Under the pieces are notes generated by a model, which saw only the letters and a list, made by a program, of their open reading frames with translations, made no database searches and had not been told where the DNA came from. A DNA stretch of 64,000 nucleotides. Origin: Gonium pectorale. Taxonomy: Eukaryota > Chlorophyta > Chlorophyceae > Chlamydomonadales > Volvocaceae. Shown one piece after another: positions 46,072-59,007 of this stretch (the stretch's first letter is position 1; every line of letters starts with the position of its first letter). Both the position numbers and the translations under genes were made by a program. The stretch is taken from assembly GCA_001584585.1 (NCBI GenBank), contig LSYV01000008.1:1992166-2056165 (forward strand). The letters run 5' to 3'.

Positions 46072-48661
46072 TTGCTATCCTTCGTTATGATGACGACGAA
46101 TTGCGTGTCGGCGTGTGTGTATGTGCGGTTGTGCGTGTTGCAGATGGTCATGGTCCTATGATGTGCAATGGGACGCATATGGGGAGAGGAGAGCAGAGAG
46201 GAGAGAGGGGCGAGGATTTGGTCTCCCGACATCCCAGCTACAGTAGCAATTTGTAGTAACTGCATCTGTCGTTACAGCAAGGCTAATTCGATTGCACGTT
46301 GCAAGATTGTCCCAACATCCACGTGCCTGGTCAGCCCCTGCTGGAGATGGGTCCAGGGATCCAACACCCGTCAGCAGGTGACGTAAGGGGTCAGGGTGGA
46401 CCGTTCTGCGGCAGTCCTTCCAGGCAACAGGCTCCTGACAGTGTTCGGGCTGCAATGCACAGACCTGACGCTCGCGTGAGCCTGCAGCTACGCAGCGCAG
46501 ACACCGCGGCTCTGCGTGCACCCGTTCCGGCATCATGCTTGCAGCGGCTCACGAACGGGTTTCCCGAGGCACACGGGCGGATATCTATGTCGACCTCATC
46601 CTGGACAGCAGCCGGCCGCACTGCTCCTGCCAACAAAGGCCTATCAGAGGCCTTGAAGATGTTGGCGGCGTAAGCCTAATGGGCCTATGCTTGTTCTCCT
46701 GTAGCATCCACGTGGCATAGTTGCTATGTTGCCCGCATGCCGCCAACTTAACCGTGTGCATGCTCTGCAAGCCGAGCCAGAGGCTGCCCAGTGCCCACGA
46801 CACGCTCGTCGTGTACAACCATGCGGCCAGCTGAAACCATACGGGCACACGCACCAAGCTGAGACCGGTCCCCGCAGAGTAGGCGTTGACTCCAACGCGC
46901 TGTCTTTGCACGGCTAAAGCCGGTTTTTTAACAGGCGTACGGGCGGTTGCGGACTTTAGCAAACTCTGTAACCTCAACAACCGGTACAGCCATCCCCTAC
47001 AGGACAGTCACGGCGCAGGACTGCCGGGGCACATAACCTGTTGGATGTCCGCAGTGTGCGGGTAGTGATCCTAGGGCGCTAGGGGAGCGAGACCGGACAC
47101 ACAGCGTGTCTTACAGACAGCAAGCACGCGTAGATGTGTAATGTGAAACGAGTGAAGGGCAAAGTATATGGAAGCCAGGATGCCAGGCCACCAATATGAC
47201 AAGTGACTTGGACCTGACAATTGTCAGAACCAGCACCTCTCAGACCCGTCCGTGAGGGGCGGAGCGCAGACTACTGGGTTACAGCGAGTACGTACAACAA
47301 TGACGGAGAACTAAGAACCCAAACGTGGTCATGACAACCTGGTACGGTACGTTGCGACGCACCTGCTGCCGATAACAAGCGTGTCGACAGCCCGAACTAT
47401 CTACCTGGGATGTGTGTGGAAAATGCCTGATGCTAGGGAGGCACGATAGTTGGGCCCCACAGACAATTAAGCCGCCCATCGCCTAGCTACCATCCCACCT
47501 TGAGTCCGCCCCAATACGCGTCTCCCCCTCGCCATTGGGTGTGGCATTCGGCCCACACATTTGTATTGTATGTGATCAAATGCCGTTGGATATTAAGATA
47601 CCGTCGATAGTGCGACGCGCAGGTGGCTGGAAACGCACATACGCGCCTCTCCTCACCGAACGCGCACGTCGTATTCTGCATGTGTATGCCCCGCCCGGAG
47701 TATGGAATGTAGAGTCAAGCCATGCCACGTACCAATTCCTCCTTCGCTGTGTCACTGCAGACACGCGGCCCCTAACAAAGGCGCTCCAGCGTCATCGCCG
47801 ATGAGGGAGTGTGGTCAAATGAACAAGAACAACCACAAAGTCAAAAGCCACACGCACACAGCACAACACGAAGATAAGGACGTGACCACACATGCGAGAA
47901 ACTCTGATCTGTACACAGATACAGGATACTTGTGCCTAAACACTGCTCCTTACTCCGCCGTGTCAAGCTGGCATTACCGTTTCGTCATGCAAGAGCTCTT
48001 CCACGCGTGTCGACGCCACATGAGGCGAGACGACCGTACATGCATGCCCGTCTCGCGCTGTACGGTGCAACGTACAGCAAGCGCGTACGTCACGCGCCAT
48101 ATCGTACACGGCCCGGGTCGAGTCCTCGTCAGGATATACAGCCAGTGAACGAAGGGTTGGTCAGTCCGCCCGACAAATGGTCTGCCACCCTCCGTAACCG
48201 CCTCGCTCGTCCTACCGCGTACGACGCAAGGGCACTCGTACACAGCCAGCCTTCAGTCACCCCGCCCACTGAGCCCCATTAAGAGGCCCATACTTAAAAT
48301 GTCATGAAGTCTACCAGCGCGTCAGGTGCCGAACAAAGCCACAGGTCAGCCAGTCGCCAGTGCCACGCTCCGACCACCGCCCCAAGGCACTCCTGGTGCA
48401 GCATTTGACGGTGCGATGACACAGGGACGTGCAGAGCAAATCGGAAGAATGCAGGTCGATGTTGATAAGTTCTGGACGAGACGCAGTCGGTCGCGTGATG
48501 GTCGACTCCAACTGGCTCCTGGCCGCGGCTGCAACCCAGATACTGCGTACCCCAGCCGACAAGCGGCCCCCAGTGGCGTCGGATGCACGATCGGCGGAAG
48601 CAACCCAAGGTGAAGGTGACTGCAAACCGCTGGGTCCCCAGGCCCTTGAGTCTAGGCTGCA

Positions 48662-51600
48662 CTACATGACATGGCAGCCTAAGATGCCGCCGCCGTCAGG
48701 CCCACCAGCGGCCTCCTCGTCGTCCGCTTCGTCCGGCGCGTCTCCGGCTTCGGGCCCGCCGCCCAACGGGCCGCCGCCGGGCATGGCGCCGGGCAGGCCT
48801 CCCGGCATCGCAGCCAGGGCACCTGGGGGCGGCGGCGCTGCCGGTGCTGCCGCGGCCGCCGCATTGGCAACGGCGGCGGCGAGGTTCGGCGGCAGAGGGG
48901 CCACGCCGATGGGGCCAAGGATGTTGAGGGGCCCGCCCGCACCCGGCTGCGCGGGCCCGATTCCGAGCATCCCCGGGGGCGGCGGCGGGATACCAAGCGC
49001 CGCCATAGCCACTCCCATCACAAGCTGCATCCCAATGTTCCCAAGCGCCTCGGCCAGCGCGTCTGCCGGCCCAGGCGGGCCTCCGCCTCCGGCGCCCGCG
49101 GCGGGAGCTGCTGCCGCTGGCGGACCGCCGCCAGCTGCGCCTCCGCCGGCCGCCGGCGGGACGTTCGGCGGCGGCACGCCTGGTGGAGGTCCAAGCGCTG
49201 CGGCCAAAGCAGCGGCGGCAGCGGCCGCCGCGGCTGCGCCGGGCCCGCCGCCTCCGCCGTCGTCGCCTCCGCCGCCGGGCTCACCACCGCCGCCGTCATC
49301 GCCTCCGCCGCCGGGCCCGCCAGGAGCGTCCGCCCCATCAGGCGTCTTGAAGGTGATAGTGATGAGCTTCATGGCCACCTTGGTATACGGCAATTGTTCC
49401 ACGAGGGACGTGTACAGGTTCTGGCTGATGGCGTGGGCGTCGTACGCCACCGGCGGCGGCGAGGCCGGCGCCTCTCCCGTCGGGCTCGAAGGCCCAGCCC
49501 CTCCCGCTTCCGCCGTTGACGACTCGGGCAGCGCTCCGTCATGCCGTGGGCCGGGAGGCTGCGAGCCGCGGCGCTGCCGCTTGGCTGGCCGCTCCGCTGC
49601 CGGCGACGACGGGGACGCCGCCGCGGCCACCGCCGCCGCCGCGGCTCGCTTGGTGCTGCTTGGCCGGCTGCCGGCCGCAGCCGTAGCAGCTGGCGGCGAC
49701 GATGGTCCTGCCGCCGCAGCAGCAGCGGCCCTAGCCGCAGCCCGTGTCCGGGGGCGGCTTGAGTCTGCCGGGTTGAGCTCAGCCGCTGCTGAGGGCGCCG
49801 TTGCTGCAGCAGCTGCTGCTACTGACGCGCGCGTCCGTGGCCGCAGGTCTCCAGGCGCCCCTGACCCGCTGCCTCCGGCTCCATCTGCCGGTGCAGCGGA
49901 CGCAGCACTGCCCGACCGCCGTCTTCCGCTCGGCGCCGCAGGCGCTGGTGCTGCCGGCGCCGCCGCGGCAGCCGCTGCGGGCCCCGCCTGCGCGTCGGCG
50001 CCGGCGGCTGCAGCGGCCCGCTGCGCGCCGCGCCGGGCCCTGCGATTACGGCCCCTGGCCCCCTTCCTGCCATCGGCACCCGCCAGGCTGTAGCAGCGCG
50101 TGTCCACTACCATGTGCAGCTTAAGCCACTCGAGGCGACGCAGGGCGGTGAGGCAGGTGAGCGAGGGCACCGCCACGTCCCACAGGCCCTGCACCAGGAG
50201 GCTGTGCAGGCTGGGCAGCGCCTGCAGGGCCAAGGAAGGGGAGGCGGGCAGTCACGGACAGCTGCGGACGGGTCAGGGCACGTGTGTAAACGGGAAAGGC
50301 ACGGTCGAGAGGCGCACTGGCACCTCTTCCGGCCCCGAATGCATGTAAATCACGCACGGCAGATGCAAGCAATAGCTAGCTCGACTTATGTAAACCCTGG
50401 AATTTATGTCTGTTTCCTCAGCGCACACCTCCCTTTCCTGCGCATCCCCGTGCCTGCTCTCACCCCGGGGGCCGCCCAGTCCGCTGTCTACCACCATACA
50501 GCGCGCCGGTACTGCGTCGATTCCCATCCCCCCCCCGCTCCTCTCCGCTCCTCTCCGCTCCCCTCTCTCCAAACAGCCTCCCGCGGCTCACCGCCAGGTG
50601 CGGCACCATGGCGCTCATGTCCTCGCACGAGCGCGGGATGGGCAGCGACAACGACTCCAGCTGCGACAGCCGCCCGATGTGATGCAGCCCCGCCAGCAGG
50701 CCGCCACACGCCAGCGACATGCACAGCTTCTGGTTTTTCTCGGGGTCGGGCGAGAAGGCCTCCTGCAGGTTCAGCTGTGGCAGGGAAGGGACGGCCCGCG
50801 GGGAGGGGGCGGGATACATCACTGTGACAGCGGCGCCACCGGATGGGATGCAACAACGAAGCAGCAGGGGCAGGGTTCAATGCGCTTCATGGCGGTTCTC
50901 CGTGCCGCCGCCTCACAAGCATCGTGCATGGAATATGGTATCCCCAAGTGCCGCTGCCAACTCCCACCCGGACTCCTCCAGCTTCCCTGCCTTCTGGACC
51001 CACCTCCACAATGCCGGGGCACCTCTCCACCAGGTCCCCCATGCGACTATCCCCTATGCTGGAGCGGAACAACTGCAGCCGCCGCAGCCGCGGGCCCATG
51101 GCGAGCTGCTCCAGGTTGGCCAGCGCGCAGCAATGGAGCGACAGCTGGGACAGCGCGGGCAGGCCGCTGCCAGGCATGGTGCCTGAGGGCAGGGAAAGGA
51201 GGGACACGCAGGGCGGCGGGGACTACTCAATGCATAGCAAGCTCACGGGGCGAGGGGGGATGAAGAGGGGAAATGGGTCGCATCGCGTACACCGAATCGT
51301 ATACAAACGTAGAAGAAGAACATGTGGCGGTGGTGGGGGTTGGAGCGAGCAGTCAGGGCAAGTCATGCGCCCATCATGCTCCACGGCTTGCTGGTCTCAA
51401 GCAGCACACCGCGCATCGACCGTACAGCCGACACCCACCTGTCAGGGTCATGTTCTGCATGTCGAGGGCCTCCAGGCCGGGAGGAAGGCAGTCCACCTGG
51501 GGGTTTCGAGTGGTTGGCGTAGCTACGTCATTCAACTCGAGGAGGCCTGACAACGCGCAACAGTCCAGGTGGGAAGCTGGGCTCCAGGACTGTAGGAGCG

Positions 51601-54600
51601 CACACTACACTGGTGCTGGCAAGCAACGGTCCCTCTGCGCCACCGCCCCGCCACCACACCTGCACGACCGCCAGCTTCCTTTGCGAGCTCCCCTCCTGCT
51701 CGCCGTCCTCCCCGGGCCGGTTGGCCAGCGAGAGGCGCCTGAGCGAGGGCGGCAGCAGCGGCCCCAGCGTGTCGGGCAGCGGGCCGTGGATGACCAGCTC
51801 CTGAGAGGCGGCGGGGCGGCGCAATGGAAGATACGGTAGGGCTCGGCTGCAGCGATGCACGGCGTGTAGCGCTGAGATGTGTGGCGAGTTAGAGCGGGGA
51901 GATAGTGCAGATGAGCGCTAGTGATGCCGCGCTGACGGCAATGGCAGCGACGGAAACACGAGGAGACGATAATTGTAAGGAAGCCAGGACCGCTGGAAGT
52001 TGGGGATGTGCGACGCAGTCCTGCATACCTGTGGTCCTGATTGTGGCGTGGGCTCGGCAAGAGGCTGGTCCGCCTGCGCCAGGGGCAGGTAAGGGAGGAG
52101 GCCTTGGGCACATGGACGTTGACCCTATTCGGGCCCAGCAGATCACAACCAAGATGCCAGGTGACCCACACACGGCCTCTTACTGTAGTCGGAGACAGGT
52201 TCAGCAATATGCATGGACCATTGGATTGGTCCAATCGCCATGTTGTCCCCTGCAGAGCAAGGCTCTCAAGTCCTTACATTGAGCACTTTGCAGCTGACCT
52301 CGTATGCCTCCTTGTCCTGGCTCCACACCTGCCAGCGCAGAAAGTACAAACAAAGCGTTGCCTCTCATTGCCTGTCGTTAAGGAAACGTCTAAAGTGTTA
52401 TGACCGACGGAGGTGCCCACGGAATGTCCCACAAACAAATTGCCTTCCCAGTGAAGGACGCAGTGTGTGTCCCCCCGGGCATTGCCTCAGGAGCACTTAG
52501 GCCACACGCCCACCTGCAGTTTGCGGAGGAGGCCGGGACGTGAGGGCTGCCTTGCGGCACGAGCGCCCCCGAGCGCCACGTCCGCTGGCGCCACCGGTGC
52601 TGCGCCTGCCGCCGCTGGCCCTGCCGCCGCTCCTACTTCCGCTAGAGCAGCTTCCGCCGGTGCAGCTCCCGCCTCCGCCGCTGCGCCCGCCATTGCCGCC
52701 GGCCCCGCGGCAGGCCCGCCTGCTGGCTCACCGGCAGCCGCCAGCCCAGCTGCCTCCGCCGCAGGCAATCCCGCAGCCGAGAGCGCCGACACAATCTCCA
52801 TAGCGACCCTTGGGTCGGTCCAGGTGGCATGCAGCATGACAAGCGATCGAACGGGCAGCATTGCGACCAGATTCCGAATCTGAGGGCCCAAATCAGGTCC
52901 CACCTGCAGCACAAGCAGAAACAATTGTGTTGGCACGTAAGAGCATGAAGGCGATGAGGCTATGTGCTTTCCAGTCGTGCGACAGGGTCCCCGCGCCCCA
53001 CACGCGCTCGGCCTCGCTTGATGCGGGTTTCCCAGTCATTTCCGGAAGCTCGCACGGAGCCCTCTGCGCAGGCGGTGGCTTGCGAACGCTCACCGCGCCC
53101 ATTCCACAGATGTCAACTGAGAGCTCGTCCTGCGGGCGGCAGTAGGGTCAGCAGCAACCTCTTGTCATATGGACATAGCCCATGTGGGTCGTCAACAAAC
53201 AGACCGTCGTAGGGGTGACGCAAGACACAATCGAATTAAGAACCAAGGACATGTTCTCAATCATCAAGAAGGAGATCTAGTTCCTACGCACTACCGCTCT
53301 CCCTCAAGTTCAAACGAAGTAACCAGTACTGTCCACTCAACCCACGAACCTGGGACGCCAGCGGAAGCATAGGCAACAGGTGGCTCGAGTCCTGAAGCAA
53401 CGTGTTGCCGTCGCCATGCCGCACCATTACGCGGATATGCCGCCCCTGGACGGCGGCAGGTGCCCGGCCCGCCGCGCCCACGGGTCCCGCACCCAGGCGC
53501 GCGGGGACCACCGGCCTCAAAGGCGCCGTCGGGGCCGCACCGCTCCGCGACGCGCCCGTAGCCCCGGCGCCGTCCGAAGGCTGCGCCAGATGTGGCGCGA
53601 GCGCTTTCGCATTGAAGTCCGCTGGAGCGGTGGTGCAGGAGAGGTTGAGTTCCTGTACGCGGAACGCCCCAGGTTTGAGCAAGCAACTGCTTCTGGCACG
53701 TGCATTCGCATGGCTATTCAAATGTACTTCGGTACATGCTACGATAGGTGAGCGACCATCCGGTAACACTCTTCACGTGAAACATCTTCTGGCGCACTCG
53801 CCATAGCCCGTCCGTGAACATCCTCACCTGAATGTGCGGGTGCTGTGCGAGCAGGTGCTGGCCCATGGGCAGCCAAAAGGGCGCCGCGGCACTGATGGAC
53901 AGGTGCGCCAGGCGGGGCAGCTGCGACAGCACCTGCGTGTCGGCAACGGATGCGGGGCACGGTGGACAGGAGCGGAGGCCCATCATCAACCTCGCAAGGA
54001 AACCGGGAGCGCCTCTAGCATCAGAGCAAAGCAAGTCCATGGCCAGCCGGTCCAAAGGCCCGGGGCCCCATGCGTCGCTCCGCAGCTTACCCCAACGGCT
54101 CCCGCAGCCAACGCAGCCACCCACCTCGTTGAGCCGCGTCCAGGCCGGGTACACCCGGTGGGCGTACTCGTAGTCGCGCATCACGCGGCCACCCATCAGC
54201 AGGACGGGCCCCGGCGCGGGCAGGTTGCTCATATCGGGCGGCTCGTAGCCGTCGGGCCGCCGGTGCCAATGCAGCGTGGTCGAGTCGTCCTGCACAACGC
54301 AGGGGAGCGGGATGGCGGAGCGGCCGATGCGAGGGGGCAACGGTCAGACCTGACCAGCCTTCCGCAGCAGCGCCTTCTATCTCCCCATCGACAGATGATG
54401 CCTGGGCGTTACGCAACCTAGTTGCGAGATCCTCGCTGGGACCATCAGTGCATCTCCTCCCCTCGGTAAACCCACCAGGTACAGCTCCAGGTGTTCCAGG
54501 CTGCCTCCCAACGCCGCCAGGGGCGCCAGGTCGGCGCTGCGAAGACGGCTGACGGGCAGCAGGTCCAGCCGCTTCAGCCGCGTCAGGCCAGACAGGTACG

Positions 54601-57003
54601 AAAGGCCGCCACCGCCCAGACGAGCACCCATGTCCAGCGGAACGGCCAGCCGCAGCCGCGTCAGCGCCTGCACGGGGCGCACGCGCAGATGGATAGGGGT
54701 GCGGGTGCACACGAACAGTCGGGACACGTCAATACACGCACGCACAGCTGGTATTGAGATCCCTGTAGCGCATGTTATGGTAACATGTGTACAATTGTGC
54801 ACAAAGCAAAGCGCTCCATCTGGTATGGCCCTATACAAAATCATGTCCGGCGTGTGGCACCATCACTCACGGTCATGCCGGACAGGAAGCGGAGGTTCAG
54901 TAGCTCCGCAGCCATCGTGGCGTCCCGACGCCGACTCGCGCCGCCGCCCGCCACGGCGCCAGCTCCAGCAGCAGCGGCACCGCCGCCCGGCGCCGGCACC
55001 TGCCCCTGTGCCTGTCCGGGCTCCTCCGGACCGTCCCCGTCCTCGACGTTGATCCCTAGGATGTCCAGCATGGCGGGCGGCATGCCCAGCATCTGGAGCA
55101 GCGCCGCAGACGGCCTGCGGTTTGGGGGACTAGGTGCGTCAGCCTAAGCACAAGCACGGAACGCTAATTGCAGCCAAGGGCCGACACGCCAAGCTCACTT
55201 CCCAAGGCTCTCTCGCCGCCTTGCAGGAGTTACCGTACTTGCTGCCAGCGGCATCACTGCTGATGAAAAATCATCTAGCAGGAAGCTGACTAATGCCCAG
55301 CATGGCGTGTTCCAGTGACCCCGGGAGCTGTGCGATGGCTCCACTCAGCCCCCCCCCCTTTGCCCCATGCGGATGCCCTGGCGACGCACCGTCGCACGTG
55401 CCGCTCCTTGAACCGCTGTCGCTCCTTGTTCATCTCACTGCGCGAGACGTTGCACCGCAGCGACAGCTGCGTCACCCGGGCCAGCGACATCGGCTCGCTC
55501 CCGGCCGCGTCACTCGCTCCAGCCCCAGCACCCGCGCCCGCTCCCGCTGCGCTGCTGCTGCTGCGCTTCCTGCTACGGCTGCTGCGACGCACGGCAGGGC
55601 TGCTGCTGTGTCCATCCTTGCCGCTTTGGCCAGCATCAACACCGCCGCCTGGGCCCAGATTGGAGGGCCCTGCGGCCTCGCGCCCGTCACCGCTCGGTGG
55701 AAAGCGTGGACATTGTCCCTCCAGCCGTATGCGCTCCAGCACCGCCTAACACGTGCGAAGGGCAAGGGGCGCGAATTTGATACACGACGGCAGGTCCGGC
55801 ACAGCGGATCTAGTACAACGGACACTGTATGCTACCCCTGCGGTATCGAGTATGTCTCGGGCAATCCCATGGGCGGCCCTATGCAGCAACGCCTTTGCCG
55901 GCAGCTGAAGCCAAAGCATGCTGACCCAAGTTTCGAAATCCCTCCCAGTAACAGCAATGGCAGCTGCCGTGTAGACTCAGCCCTTACTCTCTGTTACATG
56001 CCCATAAGCGCGCCTGCCCTCAGGCCAAGCACGCTGCACTCAGCCTCCTTCCTTCCCAACTGCCTTCACGGCCCTGCCTGGTAATGGGGCATGTCCTCGT
56101 ACTTGTCCAGCACCATGAGCAGCGATTCAGTGCCGGGGAAGGCCCGGCCGCTGGCGCGCAGGTCGCGCATGACTCCTGCCGCATCACGCCCCACCAGTTG
56201 CATGACCTCCTTAACGGGCCTGTTGCAGGTAAGGGGAGCGGGGGACGGGCGCGACACGTGGAGGGAGCAGAGTGGCATTGACTGGCAACCATAACCGCGG
56301 GGGTGAGTGGGCAGCCACAGGGCCAACACGGCAGTGGTGGCTACGGCGTGGTAAACGAGGATTGGCACGCACAGACGGACGGACGCCTCGCAAGCAATCC
56401 TTGCCCCGCTGCTTTCAATTACCCGGCCGCATATCACTGACCCAGAACAAACCCATGAGCGCCCGTAACATGGGCTACTGCCCCCGCCTGTGATGGCTCA
56501 AATCGGTTCCTGAACACCTTCCAGAGCCCAGGCAAACGAGAAACTTTACATCCGCCTAGATCCCCACCAAGCGCTCTCGCCTCACCAGCCAAATGCCTCG
56601 GCGAACGTCTTGCTCACGCCGCGGCACCGTAAACAGCTGCTCAACGGGAGGTGTTTCGCGATCACCTGCATATGCATGGAAGGGTGTGCCTCTTAGTAGA
56701 ATCTGAGGCTTCGTGCTAGTGCAGCAACGCCAAACGGAGAGGCCCCGCTATCAACGCAGCAGCAATGTAATTTTTGACCAAGCACTGCTGCCAATGCCTT
56801 CCACGCTGCTTACACACGCAGCATCTACACGGTCGTCGCAAACGCTCGGCCCCTATCCTTGTCGTCCGCGCTATAGCACTTACATGTAATGCGTCGCCTA
56901 CATCGTAGATGTGCGTCTGCGAGGACGACGTTGCCTCTGCTTCTCCGTTGCTCTCCGCGTCCCCTCCCCTCCTAGGCCGCTTGTGAGGCGAACCTTCCGT
57001 CAT
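48662..57003 (-). CDS. F-box-like leucine-rich-repeat protein with low-complexity tail
   Basis: Predicted 1417-aa protein, total length divisible by three. Exons, in gene order: 56884-57003, 56586-56665, 56078-56219, 55390-55745, 54871-55114, 54476-54667, 54125-54289, 53828-53932, 53350-53652, 53094-53129, 52514-52903, 51660-51800, 51439-51496, 51004-51182, 50592-50774, 48662-50221. The N-terminus has a basic KRPRR (residues 8-12), a possible nuclear signal. About residues 35-66 resemble an F-box (VIAKHLPLSSCLRCRGVSKTF). Exons 5-16 carry irregular LRRs, such as TALTRLRLAV, LTRLKRLDLLP, LEHLELYL, LSQLPRLAHLSIS, LRRLSLANRP and LESLSLPIP. Ala/Pro-rich inserts interrupt exon 11. The last exon (519 aa) starts with LRRs, then is mostly Ala/Gly/Pro with a second basic patch AKRQRR. 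Intron 3 seems to use a GC donor. If the F-box is real, the likely role is substrate choice for an SCF ubiquitin ligase. Confidence 0.8.
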
Positions 57004-57411
57004 ATCAAAGAGCCGTTCAAAGGTAGTTGAGACTGGAGGGCCCTGTCAGGCAAAGTTGGGAGGAACAAGGCCCTCCCCGCCGACTGGACGTTTGACCCTT
57101 ACAAAGTGTGCGAACGAAATCCCTGATGTATGGGCGGATGCGGTTAAGGAGCTACATAAGCAACACCCATGCCGTACATGCCGTACACGTGCTCGCCGAC
57201 GAATTGCCGTACAGGTAGCCGCATCCAGAGCTCGAGCTGGCCGTCACAGGCCGTCTGGCCAACCACAATGCATCACCAAATGTGATTTACAATTTTTCAT
57301 CACCTTGATAGCCGCGCGTCACGCTGAGAACGTAGTGGTAAGGGTCCACAGCCAACCAGCCGCGAGCCGTACAGTACAGCTTGACCAGGTCCTCTAGGTC
57401 CACCATGTGAA

Positions 57412-57579
57412 ATTCGACAAACCGGGTACGCTGGTAAGCCGATCTTTTGCGGGGGGGGCGCCCGGGACGAACGTCACACGTCTTGCTCTGTACCCACAAT
57501 GGAAATGTCGCGCTTGTCGCGCCGGTATATTTGGCCGTAGAGGCGAACTCCCTCTTTCTGTGCAAAGTTTCTTTTTTTC
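57412..57579 (+). repeat. Dispersed repeat R1, long copy k
   Basis: TTCGACAAACCGGGTACGC, CTTGCTCTGTACCCACAATG, TTTGGCCGTAGAGG and CTCCCTCTTTCTGTGCAAAG in the same order and spacing as copy g, ending in a T run. Confidence 0.75.
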
Positions 57580-57641
57580 AATTCACAATTGCCGGGTGAG
57601 CGGTCCCGTTGTACTTGGCACGAGTTAACATAAGCGTTCGC

Positions 57642-57668
57642 GTTGTCCGTTTCTGGTTCTCTTTTTTT
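57642..57668 (+). repeat. Dispersed repeat R1, copy l (tail only)
   Basis: TTGTCCGTTTCTGGTTCTCT followed by a T run, as in the tail of copy b. Confidence 0.5.
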
Positions 57669-57883
57669 GCGTTGTACATCAGAATTGCTGTACATTATGC
57701 CGTTTTTGTTCTTGTCAATCCACGGAAGGCGTAACCGCCTGTTTGCTGGGCCATAGATTGTGGCTTGCGGACGGTCGTGGGTGGCCACGTGCGCAGGTGC
57801 GTGCTGCTGGGTACGCTTTACTGGCGAACTCTTGCTTCGCTGCGGACTGCAAACTGTTGTTCCCATGGCTGCGCAGAGCCAGG

Positions 57884-57912
57884 TGACCCTCGTTCTCTGC
57901 AGATTTCTCTTT
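57884..57912 (+). repeat. Dispersed repeat R1, copy m (tail only)
   Basis: GACCCTCGTTCTCTGCAGAT then TTCTCTTT. Confidence 0.55.
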
Positions 57913-58970
57913 GTGACACTTTCCACCCCTTCTGGCGCATGCAATTGGAACGGTGCACAGATACATCCGTTGCAAAGCCCCTTGATACTGTGCGTACGTG
58001 CTCACATCACGGGGATACGATGCGTCATGATGCGGGAACCTTACCGAGTACGCAGCGGTATACAGCATTGGCAAGGGCTGCAGTAGGTATGATCATTGAC
58101 GTGCATGCAATTGTTACTCGTGTGTACAGTTTCGGGCAGGGACCTTTCACAACGTTTACACATTGACGCGCCACGCACAATCTTCTCGCCATCATCACCC
58201 GTTTGGGCGCAAACGTACGTCTGGCCAGGAATTGCTGGACCCTCTCATTTAATAAATGTGAATGAACCTATCGCTCCCTAACGTATATGGACGCCTTTCG
58301 AATGGTACACGCCGCTCGCTCCCTTTTAACGTACAAGGGAAGAATTAATATCTAACGCGTTGGTCCTGACAACACCTGAGCCAGACGTACTTGATCAAAT
58401 CCATACGGGTGACGGCTTGCTTACGGCACATATTCACATCCATGCAAATCCAATTGACACTTCACATCCATTAGGCGGCACATCCTCCAACTTGGCCCCC
58501 GTAAGGTGCCTTGCTCAGTTGCTCTATGTTGAGACGACACGCCCCGTTTGAACAACATTGGACCCTTCCAACATGTATCTAGTCCACAGGCATCGTGAGG
58601 CCACAAGGAAATCCACCACAAGGTGGTCACTTTTACCAACATGCGCAGAATCCAAGACAGTTTCATGGTCCTCGTTCCTACAAACCGATCTGCACAAACC
58701 TATCCACTCGTAGGCCGGCATCATACACGTACCCGCTTAGTCAAGGCAATCGGGGTCTGACGATTCCGAACTCCACCCTCTCTCCATTCGCCAGCCTTCC
58801 CACCAGTCATAAATGGTAATACTAAGGGTTCGCATAACAAGGCCAATCAGCCAAGGAACAGAGTCATGGTACGAAAAGATGGGCTGGGGCAAGTCAGTCC
58901 ATCGACTAGCCCGGCGCACACGCGCATAGACAGACATGGTTTTACGAGGTTGGATTTGGACACGCGCATA

Positions 58971-59007
58971 CCACTGCAGAGTACACTCTTGGCGTACTCT
59001 GCAGTGG
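58971..59007. other. Perfect inverted repeat (14-bp arms, 9-nt loop)
   Basis: CCACTGCAGAGTAC at 58971-58984 is exactly complementary to 58994-59007. It lies about 250 nt beyond the stop of the Mpv17-like gene, so it would form a stable hairpin in that gene's 3' UTR if transcribed. It could also be a small transposon remnant. Confidence 0.8.

Larger units (their letters stand above)
45038..48661. other. Convergent intergenic region, ABCG / F-box-LRR
   Basis: 3.6 kb between the ends of two converging genes, so it holds both 3' UTRs. Carries R2 copy 3 and R1 copy j close together near 46 kb. I found no TGTAA close to either stop. Reading frames here (e.g. 47535-47804) show no known domain. Confidence 0.55.

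Noticed and set aside
48429..50093. 554-aa plus-strand frame rich in Pro/Ala/Gly
   Set aside because: It is the complement of the last F-box/LRR exon. GC-rich low-complexity coding DNA leaves the other strand open, and the minus frame connects to LRR exons with correct phases.
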